A DNA stretch of 27,807 nt from assembly GCA_001724265.1 (NCBI GenBank), contig MEDY01000394.1:1-27807 (forward strand). The letters are read 5' to 3'. Position numbers and translations under genes: made by a program. The notes below the pieces were generated by a model. It saw nothing but the letters and a program-made list of their open reading frames with translations. It was not told the DNA's origin and did not search any database. This document shows, piece after piece, positions 19,487-27,807 of the stretch. Source of the DNA: Rhizaria sp. SCN 62-66 (lineage: Eukaryota > Rhizaria, unplaced). Position 1 is the first letter of the stretch, and every line of letters begins with the position of its first letter.

Positions 19487-20167
19487 GCGCTGCGCAGTTG
19501 TGTGCGGTTTGTATTGTGCGAGGGACAGGCGTCCAAGCGCTGAGAAGACAGTGCGCGCGCGCGCGGACAGTTTGACTTGACTTCACAGCCTAGGTTGCGA
19601 CTGACGCGCAGTATCGGCGGGTGAGCTTAGAAGCTTGAGCCTGAGTATGCGGCAAGCCGTCGTCGCTTTCTTGAACTGATTGTGACGCTGGTGCGATGCT
19701 CTTTTAATTCTTTTTTATTTTTTCTTCTCTCTATCGTATCGTTTTGTTGTTTTTGTTTAATAACGTGACGGACTCGATCAATTAGACATTGTGCACAACA
19801 ACCAATCACTACTATTTGTAGTTTTAGTATAATAGTAGTCGCTTTCCCATTCCGTTGTGGCAAATAGATAGTACGCACAGTTTTAACTGATAGTTGTATT
19901 TCTCATATTGCATTGAATTTTATCCGTCACTGAAACTAAGTTTGCTGTAAGCTCATAGAGAAGACAAGAACGGCCTGTACATACAAGGTCGAAGTTAAAT
20001 CTAAGTAGCTGCAGTCTTCAAGCCATTCATCTCTCGACTGCGCAGTTCATCTGACCCCTCTTTACATCGTGATGTGACTCTGATAAAAGTGTTTGTTGCT
20101 TTGTTTTCACACTCGCATCACATGAAGTCTGCATTTAGACGTATTCATATCATATGACATCGTATAC
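19487..20167. other. Tail-to-tail spacer between the R-SNARE and CCDC25 genes
   Basis: About 680 bp of AT-rich 3' UTR sequence. It has a short (CG)n tract around 19554-19565, and TTTATT at 19714-19719 (AATAAA on the minus strand) that might serve the CCDC25 gene 450 nt past its stop. No coding frame is convincing. Confidence 0.4.
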
Positions 20168-21032
20168 TCACATGAAGTCAGCCTCGTACTCGTCGGCGGT
20201 GACGTCCATGTTGGCGTTGCTGAGCTTCTCGCCCTTGGCAAAGATCTCGGTGAACGCCTTGAGCTCGGCGGTCTTCTTGGCCTCTGCGATGTTGCGCTCC
20301 TGGCGGTCCGCGACGGCTTGCTTGATCTTGCGCTTGTCTGCGCGGTCCTTGCGTTCCCATTCGTCGCGCGCGGCCTTGATCGCACTTGATGGCAACTCGC
20401 GCCGCGTCTTGTTGATGCGGTTCACCGTCTCATTGCTCTTCTTCTCCACGTGCACGTAACGCAGCGCCGAGGACTGCGTCGAGTGGAAGCCGATCTGGCC
20501 CACGTTCATCGAGCCGTCCTTATGCAGGTTCGACCACATCGTGAACACCACGCGCACAGATGTCTTTTTGCAGCCCTCGATCGAGTTTGCCTTGACCAGC
20601 TGCGCACAGTCCATTAGTACCGCCTCTGGAATGTCTGCCAGGCCCGTGTAGCCATCTGGGAGGCGGATGTAGACGTGCGCCGAGGACAGATTGTCGACGT
20701 GGAACCTGTCAAGCGCGAGTGGGTCAGATACGTAAATGATTCCATAGCAGAGCAATCAGGAGTTTATGAGACGACTTCGGGATAGAGTGCATAATAACAC
20801 TTCTTGAATATTCCACTGAGAAATAGTGATCGTTTGATATGATTAAGATAGTTGACGACAAGGAAATGTCGTTATCACCACATTCAGGAAATGGGATGGG
20901 TCGCAAGTTGCGAACGTACCAGACGTCGTGAGGGAGGCCGTACTTGATCAGGTCCTCGTTCTCGAACTTGTCCTTGCCCATGAAAAGCGTCCAGGTCGTA
21001 CCTGCGTGCTCCGTAGTGAAGAAGTACACCAT
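20168..21032 (-). CDS. CCDC25: CCDC25 homologue (NFACT-R domain protein, 2 exons)
   Basis: Exons on the minus strand are 21032-20920 and 20705-20168, with a 214-nt intron starting GTACGT and ending CAG; 216 residues (human CCDC25 has 208). It begins MVYFFTTEH like the human MVFYFTSSS, then MGKDKFENEDLIKYGLP, W-FHVDNLSSAHVY across the splice junction, IPEAVLMDCAQLVKANSIEGCK, WSNLHKDGSMNVGQIGFH, and the charged coiled-coil second half, ending in DFM as the human protein ends in EFM. The NFACT-R fold is related to the RNA/ribosome-associated NEMF/Tae2 family. Human CCDC25 is described as a membrane DNA sensor, and the ancestral role in protists is unclear. ATG 21032 is taken as the start because it matches the family N-terminus, although CAG lies just before it. 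The LamG-like gene lies head-to-head upstream. Confidence 0.95.
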
Positions 21033-21690
21033 CTGCGGGCTGTGTTAGGGTAGTGGTAGAGAGTGAGCAAGGGAAGTACCGGAGTGAAAAGACAGGCGCA
21101 CAGACGACCAAGAACACAGTTGTAAGCCAAATAATTTTAGTTCAATGTGTAACAAGCACGGCAGATATGTATAGAGCGCAGCACATGCTGACTGACGGAT
21201 CGCATGCGATGGTTAACCCTCAGAAAGGTCAAGCTCAAGTCCCGACTCAGCTCACCACGGTCGTCCGGCTTAACTTCGTGCCGGGCAAAGAGCTCCTCTG
21301 GGAAAACAAGAAAATCATCAGCCCCGAGGTCCATCCTTCTTTGTGTCACTCCTTATTTTATTGAATTAACCAACTGCTGTTTTAGCATTTGGACTTTGTC
21401 CTGCACCCGCATCTGACGATCAGAAAGGGGCGAACAGCCTCACTCTTTACCCTCGTCTGCTTTGACTTCTCGCTCTGTTTGGCGACTGCTCTTGCTTCTA
21501 TCTCTCATGGACCTCTTCTCTGATCTATCATTTGCGTCACTGACACTTGCCACATTTTGTTTTATCCACATGCCCACTGCTGACTCTTCACTCTTTTGTT
21601 TTGCGCCGCAATTCCCTTCGCCCCTCTCTAACTTTGTTCCCCTTCTCTCACTGCCCGTTGCTTCTGTCTTTACAGAGTGTCAGAGCAGCC
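21033..21690. promoter_or_regulatory. Head-to-head spacer of CCDC25 and the LamG-like gene
   Basis: A 658-bp intergenic region with the 5' ends of two divergent genes. The + strand side (about 21540-21680) is strongly pyrimidine-rich and ends in TTTACAG at 21670-21675, like a 3' splice site 15 nt before the LamG-like ATG. No GTACG donor is present on that side. On the minus strand, 21302-21261 is flanked by a pyrimidine-AG and a GTGAGC, which could be a 5' UTR exon of CCDC25. Confidence 0.4.
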
Positions 21691-23088
21691 ATGCGCTCTT
21701 TCGGCTCGACCCGTGCGATCGCGTGCGTCGTCCTGCTGAGTCTCGCTGCGCTCTGTTCCGCGGGCGCCTCCGCGTCTGCGGCGGGCCCCGAGGCGGTGAC
21801 GACGCGCAGCGCCGGCTTCCGTGCGCAGACCGACTCGTGCTGGTCTGCGCCCATCTCGTCCCTCTGCGTCGGCGACCTGTCCACGCGCGCGCTGCCCGCG
21901 GGCGACGCCAACGGCTTCTCGCTGCTGTCGTTCCCCGACGCCACGCCCGTGGCCGGCGCGCCCGCGTCGCCCGTGGTCGGCTTCTGGGACTTCGAGGACG
22001 TGCTGGCGCAGGACTCGTCTCCCCACAACAACGCCTTCAACGACCCCATCCCGGCCGTGGGCCCCGGCTTCCTGCGCGGCTCCTCGGCCCATTTCACCGG
22101 GCTTAGCGCGCACTCGCTGCCGCACATCGACGCCTACGCGGCCTCGCCCGCGGCCACGGTCTCCTTCTGGGTCTACCCCACGGGCGAGGTCCACGACGGC
22201 TTCCGCTCGCTGCTGCACAAGGGCGCCTCGCCCAACGCCGCCACGGGCCATGTCGACGCCTTCTCGCTGCGCATGTGGTCCGACACGTACCAGCTGCGCC
22301 TCACCGTCGGCGGCCGCGACACGCTCGACTCGCGCGCCGCGCTGCCGCTGCGCCGCTGGTCCCACGTCGCGCTGACGCTCTCGCCCACCGCGGCCGAGCT
22401 GTTCCTCAACGGCCAGCGCGACTCGACGCTCGTCTTCGCCGCGGGCTCCCCCGCGACCACGGCGCTGCAGCGCAACACGGACTCGCTGTACGTAGGCTCT
22501 GCGCCGCCGCGCACCGTCTCTGGGCTCCCATGCTTCCTGGACAAGCTCGAGTGGCGCGCTGGCGTGGCGCCCGCGGCCGAGATCAAGGCTGCCGCGGGGC
22601 AGGCGCTGCTGGGCGTGCCCGGCGGCGTCGACTTCGTCTGGCCCGGCTGCGAGGACTGCACGCGCGCCGATGCTGACAAGGCCTGCGCGCAGGCTGCGCC
22701 TGTGACCGCCGCCGTGGCCGCCGCCTCCGCCGCCGCCGCCGCCGCTGCCGCCGCCAACGCGGCCGCCGCGACCGTCGCTGCAACCGCCGCCGCCGCGACT
22801 GCCGCGGCCGCCTCCGTCTCCAACGCTTCCGGCGCTGGCGCTGGCGCTGGTGCCGTGGCCGCCGGCGCGAACGGCAGCGCCATGGCGACCGCTGGCGCGG
22901 CGCCGCGGCACCCGCCGTCGCACGTGTGCACCGCGCGCGAGCTGGCGACGTCGGCGCTGCTCGTCGCGCGCGTCATGGGCTGGGTCCCGATGGCGCATGT
23001 GCCGCGCGCGGCCGTGTTCGACCACGAGAACTCGCTTGGCGTGCCCGCCGCGGCGCGCGGGTTCGGGCTCTGCTGCCTCGACGAGTAA
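21691..23088 (+). CDS. Secreted protein with LamG/concanavalin A-like domain and Cys-containing C-terminal domain
   Basis: 465 residues from ATG 21691 to TAA 23086-23088. A classical signal peptide is visible (MRSFGSTRAIACVVLLSLAALCSAG, with cleavage likely near 25-30). Residues about 95-300 form a LamG/pentraxin-like jelly roll: VVGFWDFED, AHFTGLSAHSLPHID, ATVSFWVYPTG, SLLHKG, WSHVALTLSPTAAELFLNGQ, DSLYVGSAPP, FLDKLEWR. Such domains bind glycans or proteins outside the cell. An Ala-rich linker (about 334-395) follows. The last about 50 residues (HVCTARELATSALLVARVMGWVP and on to CCLDE) look folded and paired by Cys, but I do not recognise them. There is no membrane anchor after the signal peptide. 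An in-frame ATG at 21547 lies in the pyrimidine-rich leader and would spoil the signal peptide, so 21691 is preferred. Confidence 0.85.
   Translation: MRSFGSTRAIACVVLLSLAALCSAGASASAAGPEAVTTRSAGFRAQTDSCWSAPISSLCVGDLSTRALPAGDANGFSLLSFPDATPVAGAPASPVVGFWDFEDVLAQDSSPHNNAFNDPIPAVGPGFLRGSSAHFTGLSAHSLPHIDAYAASPAATVSFWVYPTGEVHDGFRSLLHKGASPNAATGHVDAFSLRMWSDTYQLRLTVGGRDTLDSRAALPLRRWSHVALTLSPTAAELFLNGQRDSTLVFAAGSPATTALQRNTDSLYVGSAPPRTVSGLPCFLDKLEWRAGVAPAAEIKAAAGQALLGVPGGVDFVWPGCEDCTRADADKACAQAAPVTAAVAAASAAAAAAAAANAAAATVAATAAAATAAAASVSNASGAGAGAGAVAAGANGSAMATAGAAPRHPPSHVCTARELATSALLVARVMGWVPMAHVPRAAVFDHENSLGVPAAARGFGLCCLDE
22690..22870 (+). repeat. GCC/GCN-rich low-complexity tract encoding an Ala linker
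   Basis: About 180 bp of GCC, GCG and GCT codons give a nearly pure Ala linker with scattered Thr, Val and Ser between the LamG-like domain and the C-terminal Cys region. The antisense frames it opens are shadows. Confidence 0.75.
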
Positions 23089-23415
23089 GGTACTCGCTGT
23101 GGGGCCACGACAGAGTGGGCCAGCAAGCGGCTGGGAGCAAGTGCCGTGCTTCAGTTGCGTGAGGGGGTTTGGTGGTGGTGATGGGAGTAGTTTTTGTGGT
23201 TCGGTTGGAGGTGTAGTATTATTGTAGATTGAAGATGATATCACTAAAACACGAGGACGGGCGGAAATGGACTTGTCTGCCTGTGTATTACATAAGAATA
23301 CAAAGTCTTTTATTCAAAACAAATTATTAGCATCCGTATTTATCTATCAAACATACTAATATAATTTATATGCACGCAGTCACACGCTCGCAAAAAACAA
23401 ATTCAGCTTGATGCT
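23089..23415. other. Tail-to-tail spacer between LamG-like and ankyrin genes
   Basis: A 327-bp 3' UTR zone with G/T-rich sequence just after the LamG-like stop and AT-rich sequence beyond. It contains the minus-strand AATAAA for the ankyrin gene; no canonical + strand hexamer is seen. Confidence 0.5.
23309..23314 (-). promoter_or_regulatory. Polyadenylation signal AATAAA (ankyrin gene)
   Basis: TTTATT on the + strand, i.e. AATAAA on the minus strand, about 100 nt past the stop of the ankyrin-repeat gene. Confidence 0.55.
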
Positions 23416-25276
23416 TCAGAGCCGCATGGTGCGGGCGCGCTCCCGGTCGCGTTCCGCGGCCCTGCGCCGGTCCGCTGCGTCCTCAACCGCCATCCGGAGC
23501 CGGTCGCCCTTGCTTTCGGCCCACTCGGTCAGCTCACGGTCCGCGCCATCCCCTGCCCAGGCCCCGGCGCCCGCGCCCGCGCGCACGGGTCCGGCGCGCG
23601 TGCCCGCCGCCGCGCCCCCGCTGTAGGACGCCACAGCGGCCCCACCCAGCGCCGCCGCGCGCGCCGCAGCCGCCGCGCCCGCGGACGCCGCGAGCGCCAC
23701 CGCCCCGGCCTCGCCCGCGCCCGGCAGCGGCGCGTCGGCGCCGGCGACCACGAGTTCTGCGTACGCGGCGAGACAGTCAGCGCGCGCGGCCAGACGCGCC
23801 GCGGACACGGCGCTCGCGGGCAAAGCGCGGGCCGCAGCGGCGCCGCGGGGGCGGAGCACTTGACGCGCTGCAGTCAAAGTCTTGCTCTCACTCGCGTTCG
23901 GATCGTCGCAACTCTGGCTATTGTTAGGGAGCGCGAGCGCGTCGGGCTCCGCGCCCGCGGCGACAAGCGCGGGGATAAGCCGCACATACTGCGTCGCTGC
24001 GGTAGCTGCCGTGCTCGCGGCCGCCGTCACGGCAAGGTGCAGAGGTGACTGGAACACACACGGCAACGCCACGCCACAGCTGTTACCAGCAGTGTTGCGC
24101 ACTGTCCCTTGCGGTGCGCTGCTCACGATCGCTTGCGCGGGGACGGCAGTAGCGTCGGCCTTGGCGCGGTGGGTCAGCAGCAGCGCCGCCAGCGCCGCGC
24201 CAGACTCCTGCGCTTGCGCTTGCGGCTGAGGCTGCGGCTGGGACCGGGAAGACTGGGTGGGCAGAGCCAGCGTCGGCGGCGCAGGCAACGCTGCGGCCGC
24301 GGGCGGGAAAGCGTAGTGCAGAGGCCGGCGACCGCTGGGGTCCACGGCGTTCACGCTCGCGCGCGCGGTTAGCAGAGACGTGACGAGGGAGATAGACGCG
24401 CGCGCGTACACGGCGACCGATAGCGGGGACATCGCAGGCAGCGCCAGCGGCGCTGTGGTCGCGGCACTCGCGGCAACACTCGGGCCAGCGTTGTTCCCAT
24501 GAGTGGATGACGAGTCTTCCGCGCCGTCGGTGTTGTTTGAGTCCTCAGCGGCGGCATTAGCGCTATCACAAACAACGCCAGTCAGCGCACTCGATGCGGG
24601 AGGCTTGTAGGGCGGCGGGTCGGGGCGGGCGCGGGCGGTTAACAGCGTGGCCACGGCGGCGTCAGAGCGCAACAGAGCGGCCAGGTGCAGTGCGGTCACT
24701 GGGAACGGGCACTGCGCAACGGCTGCGGACGCAACAGCAGCCACAGCATTGCTGTCCGAGACAGAGTCAGTGACGTTGCCGCCGTTTGCGTTGCTGGTTG
24801 CAGCTGGAGGTGCGGGGACTGCGTATGCGTCCAGGTCAACAAACCAGTTCGAGTAAGGCAGCGAGAAGCCGTCGTCAGCGTTGCCGTCTTGCTCGGGATC
24901 CGCGCTCGCGCTGCCGCCACAGCTTGCGCTGCTCGCGTTCGCACTGCTGTTGGCGGGGAGCGGGCCGCGGATCAGGGTAGCAAGCGTCTCGGGGCCAGCA
25001 AGGGCAGCGGCAAAGATCTCTGTAAGGGCGTGCAGGATGAGAGTGTGCGGGAGCGTTCGAGTGAGTGAGATATACATAGATAGCGCGGTCGCAGATGCAG
25101 ATGTGGGAAGTCGTGGTCGACACCATGAATAAGAAAAGCAACGATGTGGGTCCGGGAAGATGAGAGTTGGTGGGCGTACCGTAGGCAGAGGCACTAGAAG
25201 CGACGACGTAGTCATCAAGACCGCTGAAGTCGTACTCGTCAGCGCCTGCGTTGACGCCATCGTTGATATCACTCAT
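23416..25276 (-). CDS. Ankyrin-repeat protein with Ala-rich linkers and charged C-terminal helix (2 exons)
   Basis: Exons on the minus strand are 25276-25180 and 25019-23416. The 160-nt intron starts GTACGC and ends TTACAG, and the junction restores a GAG codon, giving 566 residues. The first exon encodes an acidic MSDINDGVNAGADEYDFSG. Degenerate ankyrin units follow: TALHLAALLRSDAAVATLL (about 143), SPLSVAVYARASISLVTSLL and then PSGRRPLHYAF (about 229-270), and SPLHLAVTAAAS with LIPALVAAGAEPDAL (about 358-395). Linkers are rich in Ala, Gln-Pro and Ser-Asn. The C-terminus (DRELTEWAESKGDRLRMAVE and on) is a highly charged helix. Ankyrin units are protein-binding scaffolds, so no specific role can be given. 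ATG 25276 is the first in the frame that splices correctly. Confidence 0.85.
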
Positions 25277-25869
25277 CGATGAATGGAAGATCTGAACTTG
25301 TGTGAGACGGTGAAAAAACTGCAACATATGAAGGTGTATATCGCAATGTGTGAAGATGAGATTCTGATATAATGAAAGTGCAGCACATTTATAGGTAAGC
25401 ATATACGCTGCAGTGAACAAGCATCTACTCCCACTTCCGTTTGCGTTGGATTGAACAGTGTGGTGGGGCTTGTGGTGGACCGCGCTCCGGTGCCAGGTCT
25501 GCAGACTTGAGGCCATCGTCCAAGAAGCATTCGGAGATGTAGATACGTCATCCAACATACGCAATTACATTACTGTTTTAGTTACTTTACACCATTTTCC
25601 GATTCAAATTCAGTACTCGTGCCGACGTTTTATATCCTGTCATTTTTATGAGACGATGCAAGGTTCACCTGTCACCATCTTCCCGGCGTGCGGGGACGCT
25701 ATCATCTCTTGTGCACGACACAATGATGTATTTTTCAGAATCCAGACGGATGTCTCTATGTATTCTAATCTGTATCATACCATATATATCAAATTCTCGT
25801 TCAGCGCCTCACAGTCTTCCACTGCATTTGTTTCCCCTGATCGACTTCACCTGTTCCAGCAGTACCAAC
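25277..25869. promoter_or_regulatory. Head-to-head spacer of the ankyrin and DUF202 genes
   Basis: 593 bp of AT-rich DNA between divergent start codons, presumably holding both promoters. The last 70 bp before the DUF202 ATG are pyrimidine-rich on the + strand. In-frame ATGs at 25648 and after precede the DUF202 start, but their codons are AT-rich and uncharacteristic. Confidence 0.45.
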
Positions 25870-26982
25870 ATGAGCACGGAGCAGTCCGGCCTCCTGTCGC
25901 GCTCCAGCGCGCCCATGTACGACTCCGGCGACGTGGCGATGACGGAGCTGCACGCCGATGGCTCGCACAAGGGCCACGGCAAGGACAAGAAGAAGGACAA
26001 GAAGAAGGACAAGAAGAAGGACCACGGCCTGAGCAACAACAACAGTTTGCACAACGACTCGTCGGACGACGACAACGACGGACCCCTCCTCGCGCCCCCC
26101 GACGCCGACCAGGGCGGACTTGCGCTCAACGGCGATGTCTCCCCGCGCGGCGCTCACGGCCACGGGCACGGCCACGGCCACGGTCACCACGATGTGGATG
26201 CGCCGTCGCAGGAGATGCTGCAGCTGGCCAAGTCCAAGTACGACATGAAGAACCACATGGCCAACGAGCGCACCTTCTTCAAGTACCTCTTCACGGGGCT
26301 GCACCTGGGATCGATTGGCACGCTCGTGCTGACGTACTTCAGCGCCAACGACGGCTCCAAACTTCTGCTCGTCGGCCTCATCTGGTGCATCGCCTTCGCA
26401 TTCATGTTCTGGGGACTCAGCGGATACTACCGGTACGCTTCAAATCAACACCATATTGTCGCGTAACACACACAGTACCACTCACACTTGCAAAACGTCG
26501 ATTTCTTCTGTAATTTGTTGAATCTTCTCACTCCTTAATTCCATTGACATTCTTCTCACGATGCGCATCATTTTAATCTTCGTTTTTCGTGCTCTTGTTT
26601 CTCTTATAGCCGCAAGCGCCTGATGGAGACGGGCCAGTTTAAGGACACGCAACACCTGAACCCGCACATGCCGCTCATTGTCTCCGGACTCTTCTTTGCG
26701 GTCGTAGTGCTCGTCGTGGCTTACTCTTTCTACTCCCACCAGTGGCCCAACAAGGACTGGAAGGGCGTCTTTAAGGTCGCCGCCGACGCGCACGCCGCCA
26801 ACGCTGGTGCTGCCACCGTCACCGCGGCCGTCATCCCCGCCACTGCCGCCAGCGCCGCCGCCGCCGACTCAGCCGCGAGCGCTGCGACGACTGTGGCCGC
26901 GTCGCCGGCGACCGCGAGCGCGGCGGGCAAGCTGGCCGCCGCGGCCGCGCAGGCCGCGCAGGCCGCCAAGACGCTACCGTGA
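25870..26982 (+). CDS. DUF202/VTC1-like three-helix membrane protein (2 exons)
   Basis: Exons are 25870-26432 and 26610-26982, with a 177-nt intron starting GTACGC and ending TATAG; 311 residues. The core has the DUF202 signature HMANERTFF (about 128-136), then three hydrophobic helices: about 136-160 (FKYLFTGLHLGSIGTLVL), 165-187 (LLLVGLIWCIAFAFMFWG) and 209-230 (PLIVSGLFFAVVVLVVAYSF). The loop before the third holds RRKRLMETGQF. VTC1, the small subunit of the vacuolar/acidocalcisomal polyphosphate polymerase complex, is the best known eukaryotic member, so an acidocalcisome or vacuole role is plausible. No SPX or polymerase domain is present. The N-terminal cytosolic part carries a KKDKKKDKKKD tract and a HGHGHGHGHGHH run that could bind metal or polyphosphate. 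The C-terminal 80 residues are Ala/Thr-rich. Confidence 0.88.
25980..26019 (+). repeat. AAGGACAAGAAG 12-bp tandem encoding KDKK units
   Basis: Three consecutive copies of a 12-bp unit plus a partial one encode the basic KDKKKDKKKDKK tract in the N-terminal part of the DUF202 protein. Confidence 0.9.
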
Positions 26983-27674
26983 GCGCGCGCGGACGCAACG
27001 AGACAGCGCGCTGTGACATGACACGTGAGGCATTGCAGTCGCGTGGAACTTACACGGAGTCCTGTTTGGTGACAAGTTCGTGTTCATGTTGGATGTTGTA
27101 AGTTCGCAAGGCACGTTTGCAACGAGAACTGTTCGAGCTGGCCAGAGCGGTGCAGTTACTGCGGCAATATCAATGCTGCGGGTAACGCCACCACTCCTTC
27201 GATTTCGATTGATTCCCAGTTCCACTAAGTTTTCACACAATGTTTAAAAAAGAACAATAACACAGTCCAGGTTCATCTTCGACTAGTCACCGCATACAAA
27301 AGTATGAACAAGACATGAAAGAATACATAATAATAGATTTCGTTTTGAATTTGAGTTGGGGTGTATTGTTTTCACAGGGTTGCATTTTTAGTAGCACACG
27401 GACAAACGAACACACGCTTACACAGCCAAGCTGCGAGGCGCGATACGACAGAGACACAATAAGTGTCGCGCGCGAGCGCCAACGCAGCCGCCGGTATTCA
27501 GAGAGAGGAGGAACGGAGGGGATGATGGAACACATTCACACACAAACAACAAGTAGCTTATCAAGCCTATCAAAGCAACCAACACAAACAAACCCGACGG
27601 ACGGACGGGAGAGCGGATAGACGCGCAGTCTAAGTAGTCCACCACACTCTCGTTTTAATCGTTCGCTGGTTTGC
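26983..27674. other. Tail-to-tail spacer between the DUF202 gene and the last gene
   Basis: About 690 bp that should hold the 3' UTRs of two convergent genes. No canonical AATAAA is seen on either strand (closest: AACAATAAC near 27253). Open frames at 27315-27620 (+) and 27287-27535 (-) mirror each other and have non-genic codon use. Confidence 0.4.
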
Positions 27675-27807
27675 TTAGATCATGCTCTCGACCTCGGCGA
27701 TGAACGAAGCGGGGACCTCCTTGCCGGTGGCGACAGACTTGAGGCCATCGATGGACTTGCCGAGGGACTTCTTGGCACCCTCGAGCTTGGAGAGCTTCTC
27801 CTTGAGC
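27675..27807 (-). CDS. C-terminal 43 residues of a helical protein (5' part outside window)
   Basis: On the minus strand the frame is open from the window edge to a TAA at 27677-27675. The visible residues are LKEKLSKLEGAKKSLGK, SIDGLKSVATGKEV and PASFIAEVESMI. They are strongly helical with Leu/Ile heptad-like spacing and highly GC3-biased codons (CTC, AAG, GAG, GTC, GCC), typical of the highly expressed genes in this window such as PCCB and succinyl-CoA ligase. AT-rich DNA begins right after the stop, which supports a true gene end. The fragment is too short to place in a family. A small coiled-coil subunit is one possibility. Confidence 0.7.
   Translation of the reverse strand, partial: LKEKLSKLEGAKKSLGKSIDGLKSVATGKEVPASFIAEVESMI

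Noticed and set aside
21670-23244. Minus-strand frames of 524 and 317 codons over the LamG-like gene
   Set aside because: Both are Arg/Gly/Ala low-complexity shadows. The + frame has a signal peptide and a recognisable LamG fold.
26730-26969. Ala-rich minus-strand frame over the DUF202 C-terminus
   Set aside because: It is the complement of the GCC/GCG-rich Ala tail on the + strand, with no independent support.

Overview
This window is nuclear DNA from a unicellular eukaryote. Six genes carry spliceosomal introns, two products have mitochondrial-type presequences, others are endomembrane or ubiquitin-system proteins, and AATAAA-type polyadenylation signals follow several genes. Coding DNA is very GC-rich and full of Ala, Ser, Gly, Asn and Gln homopolymer tracts, while spacers and many introns are distinctly AT-richer. 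The lineage cannot be fixed from sequence alone; a GC-rich heterotrophic protist or an early-branching opisthokont or stramenopile would fit. No mobile element, tRNA, rRNA or CRISPR array was recognised.

Layout, left to right: the 3' end of a low-complexity protein gene (+); mitochondrial propionyl-CoA carboxylase beta (+, 3 exons); a very long Ser/Asn-rich RING-H2 protein (+); tail-to-tail with it, an 1810-residue protein (-) whose N-terminus looks like a divergent PEX3; succinyl-CoA ligase beta (-, 4 exons); head-to-head with that, a longin-type R-SNARE (+, 4 exons); a CCDC25/NFACT-R protein (-, 2 exons); head-to-head with that, a secreted LamG-like protein (+); an ankyrin-repeat protein (-, 2 exons); head-to-head with that, a DUF202/VTC1-like membrane protein (+, 2 exons); and the last 43 codons of a helical protein (-). 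From the succinyl-CoA ligase gene onward the order is four head-to-head or tail-to-tail alternations, so three spacers (17615-17844, 21033-21690, 25277-25869) probably act as shared promoters.

The genes do not form one system, but PCCB and succinyl-CoA ligase lie on the same mitochondrial route (propionyl-CoA to methylmalonyl-CoA to succinyl-CoA to succinate). The strongest unusual signals concern gene structure. All 11 introns that can be placed by protein homology or reading frame begin GTACG instead of GTAAG. In the divergent succinyl-CoA ligase / R-SNARE pair, both start codons are immediately followed by such an intron (ATG|GTACGT). In the succinyl-CoA ligase gene a 37-nt microexon carries most of the mitochondrial presequence, and skipping it would put a different upstream ATG in frame. 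The R-SNARE has Asn where the zero-layer Arg is expected.
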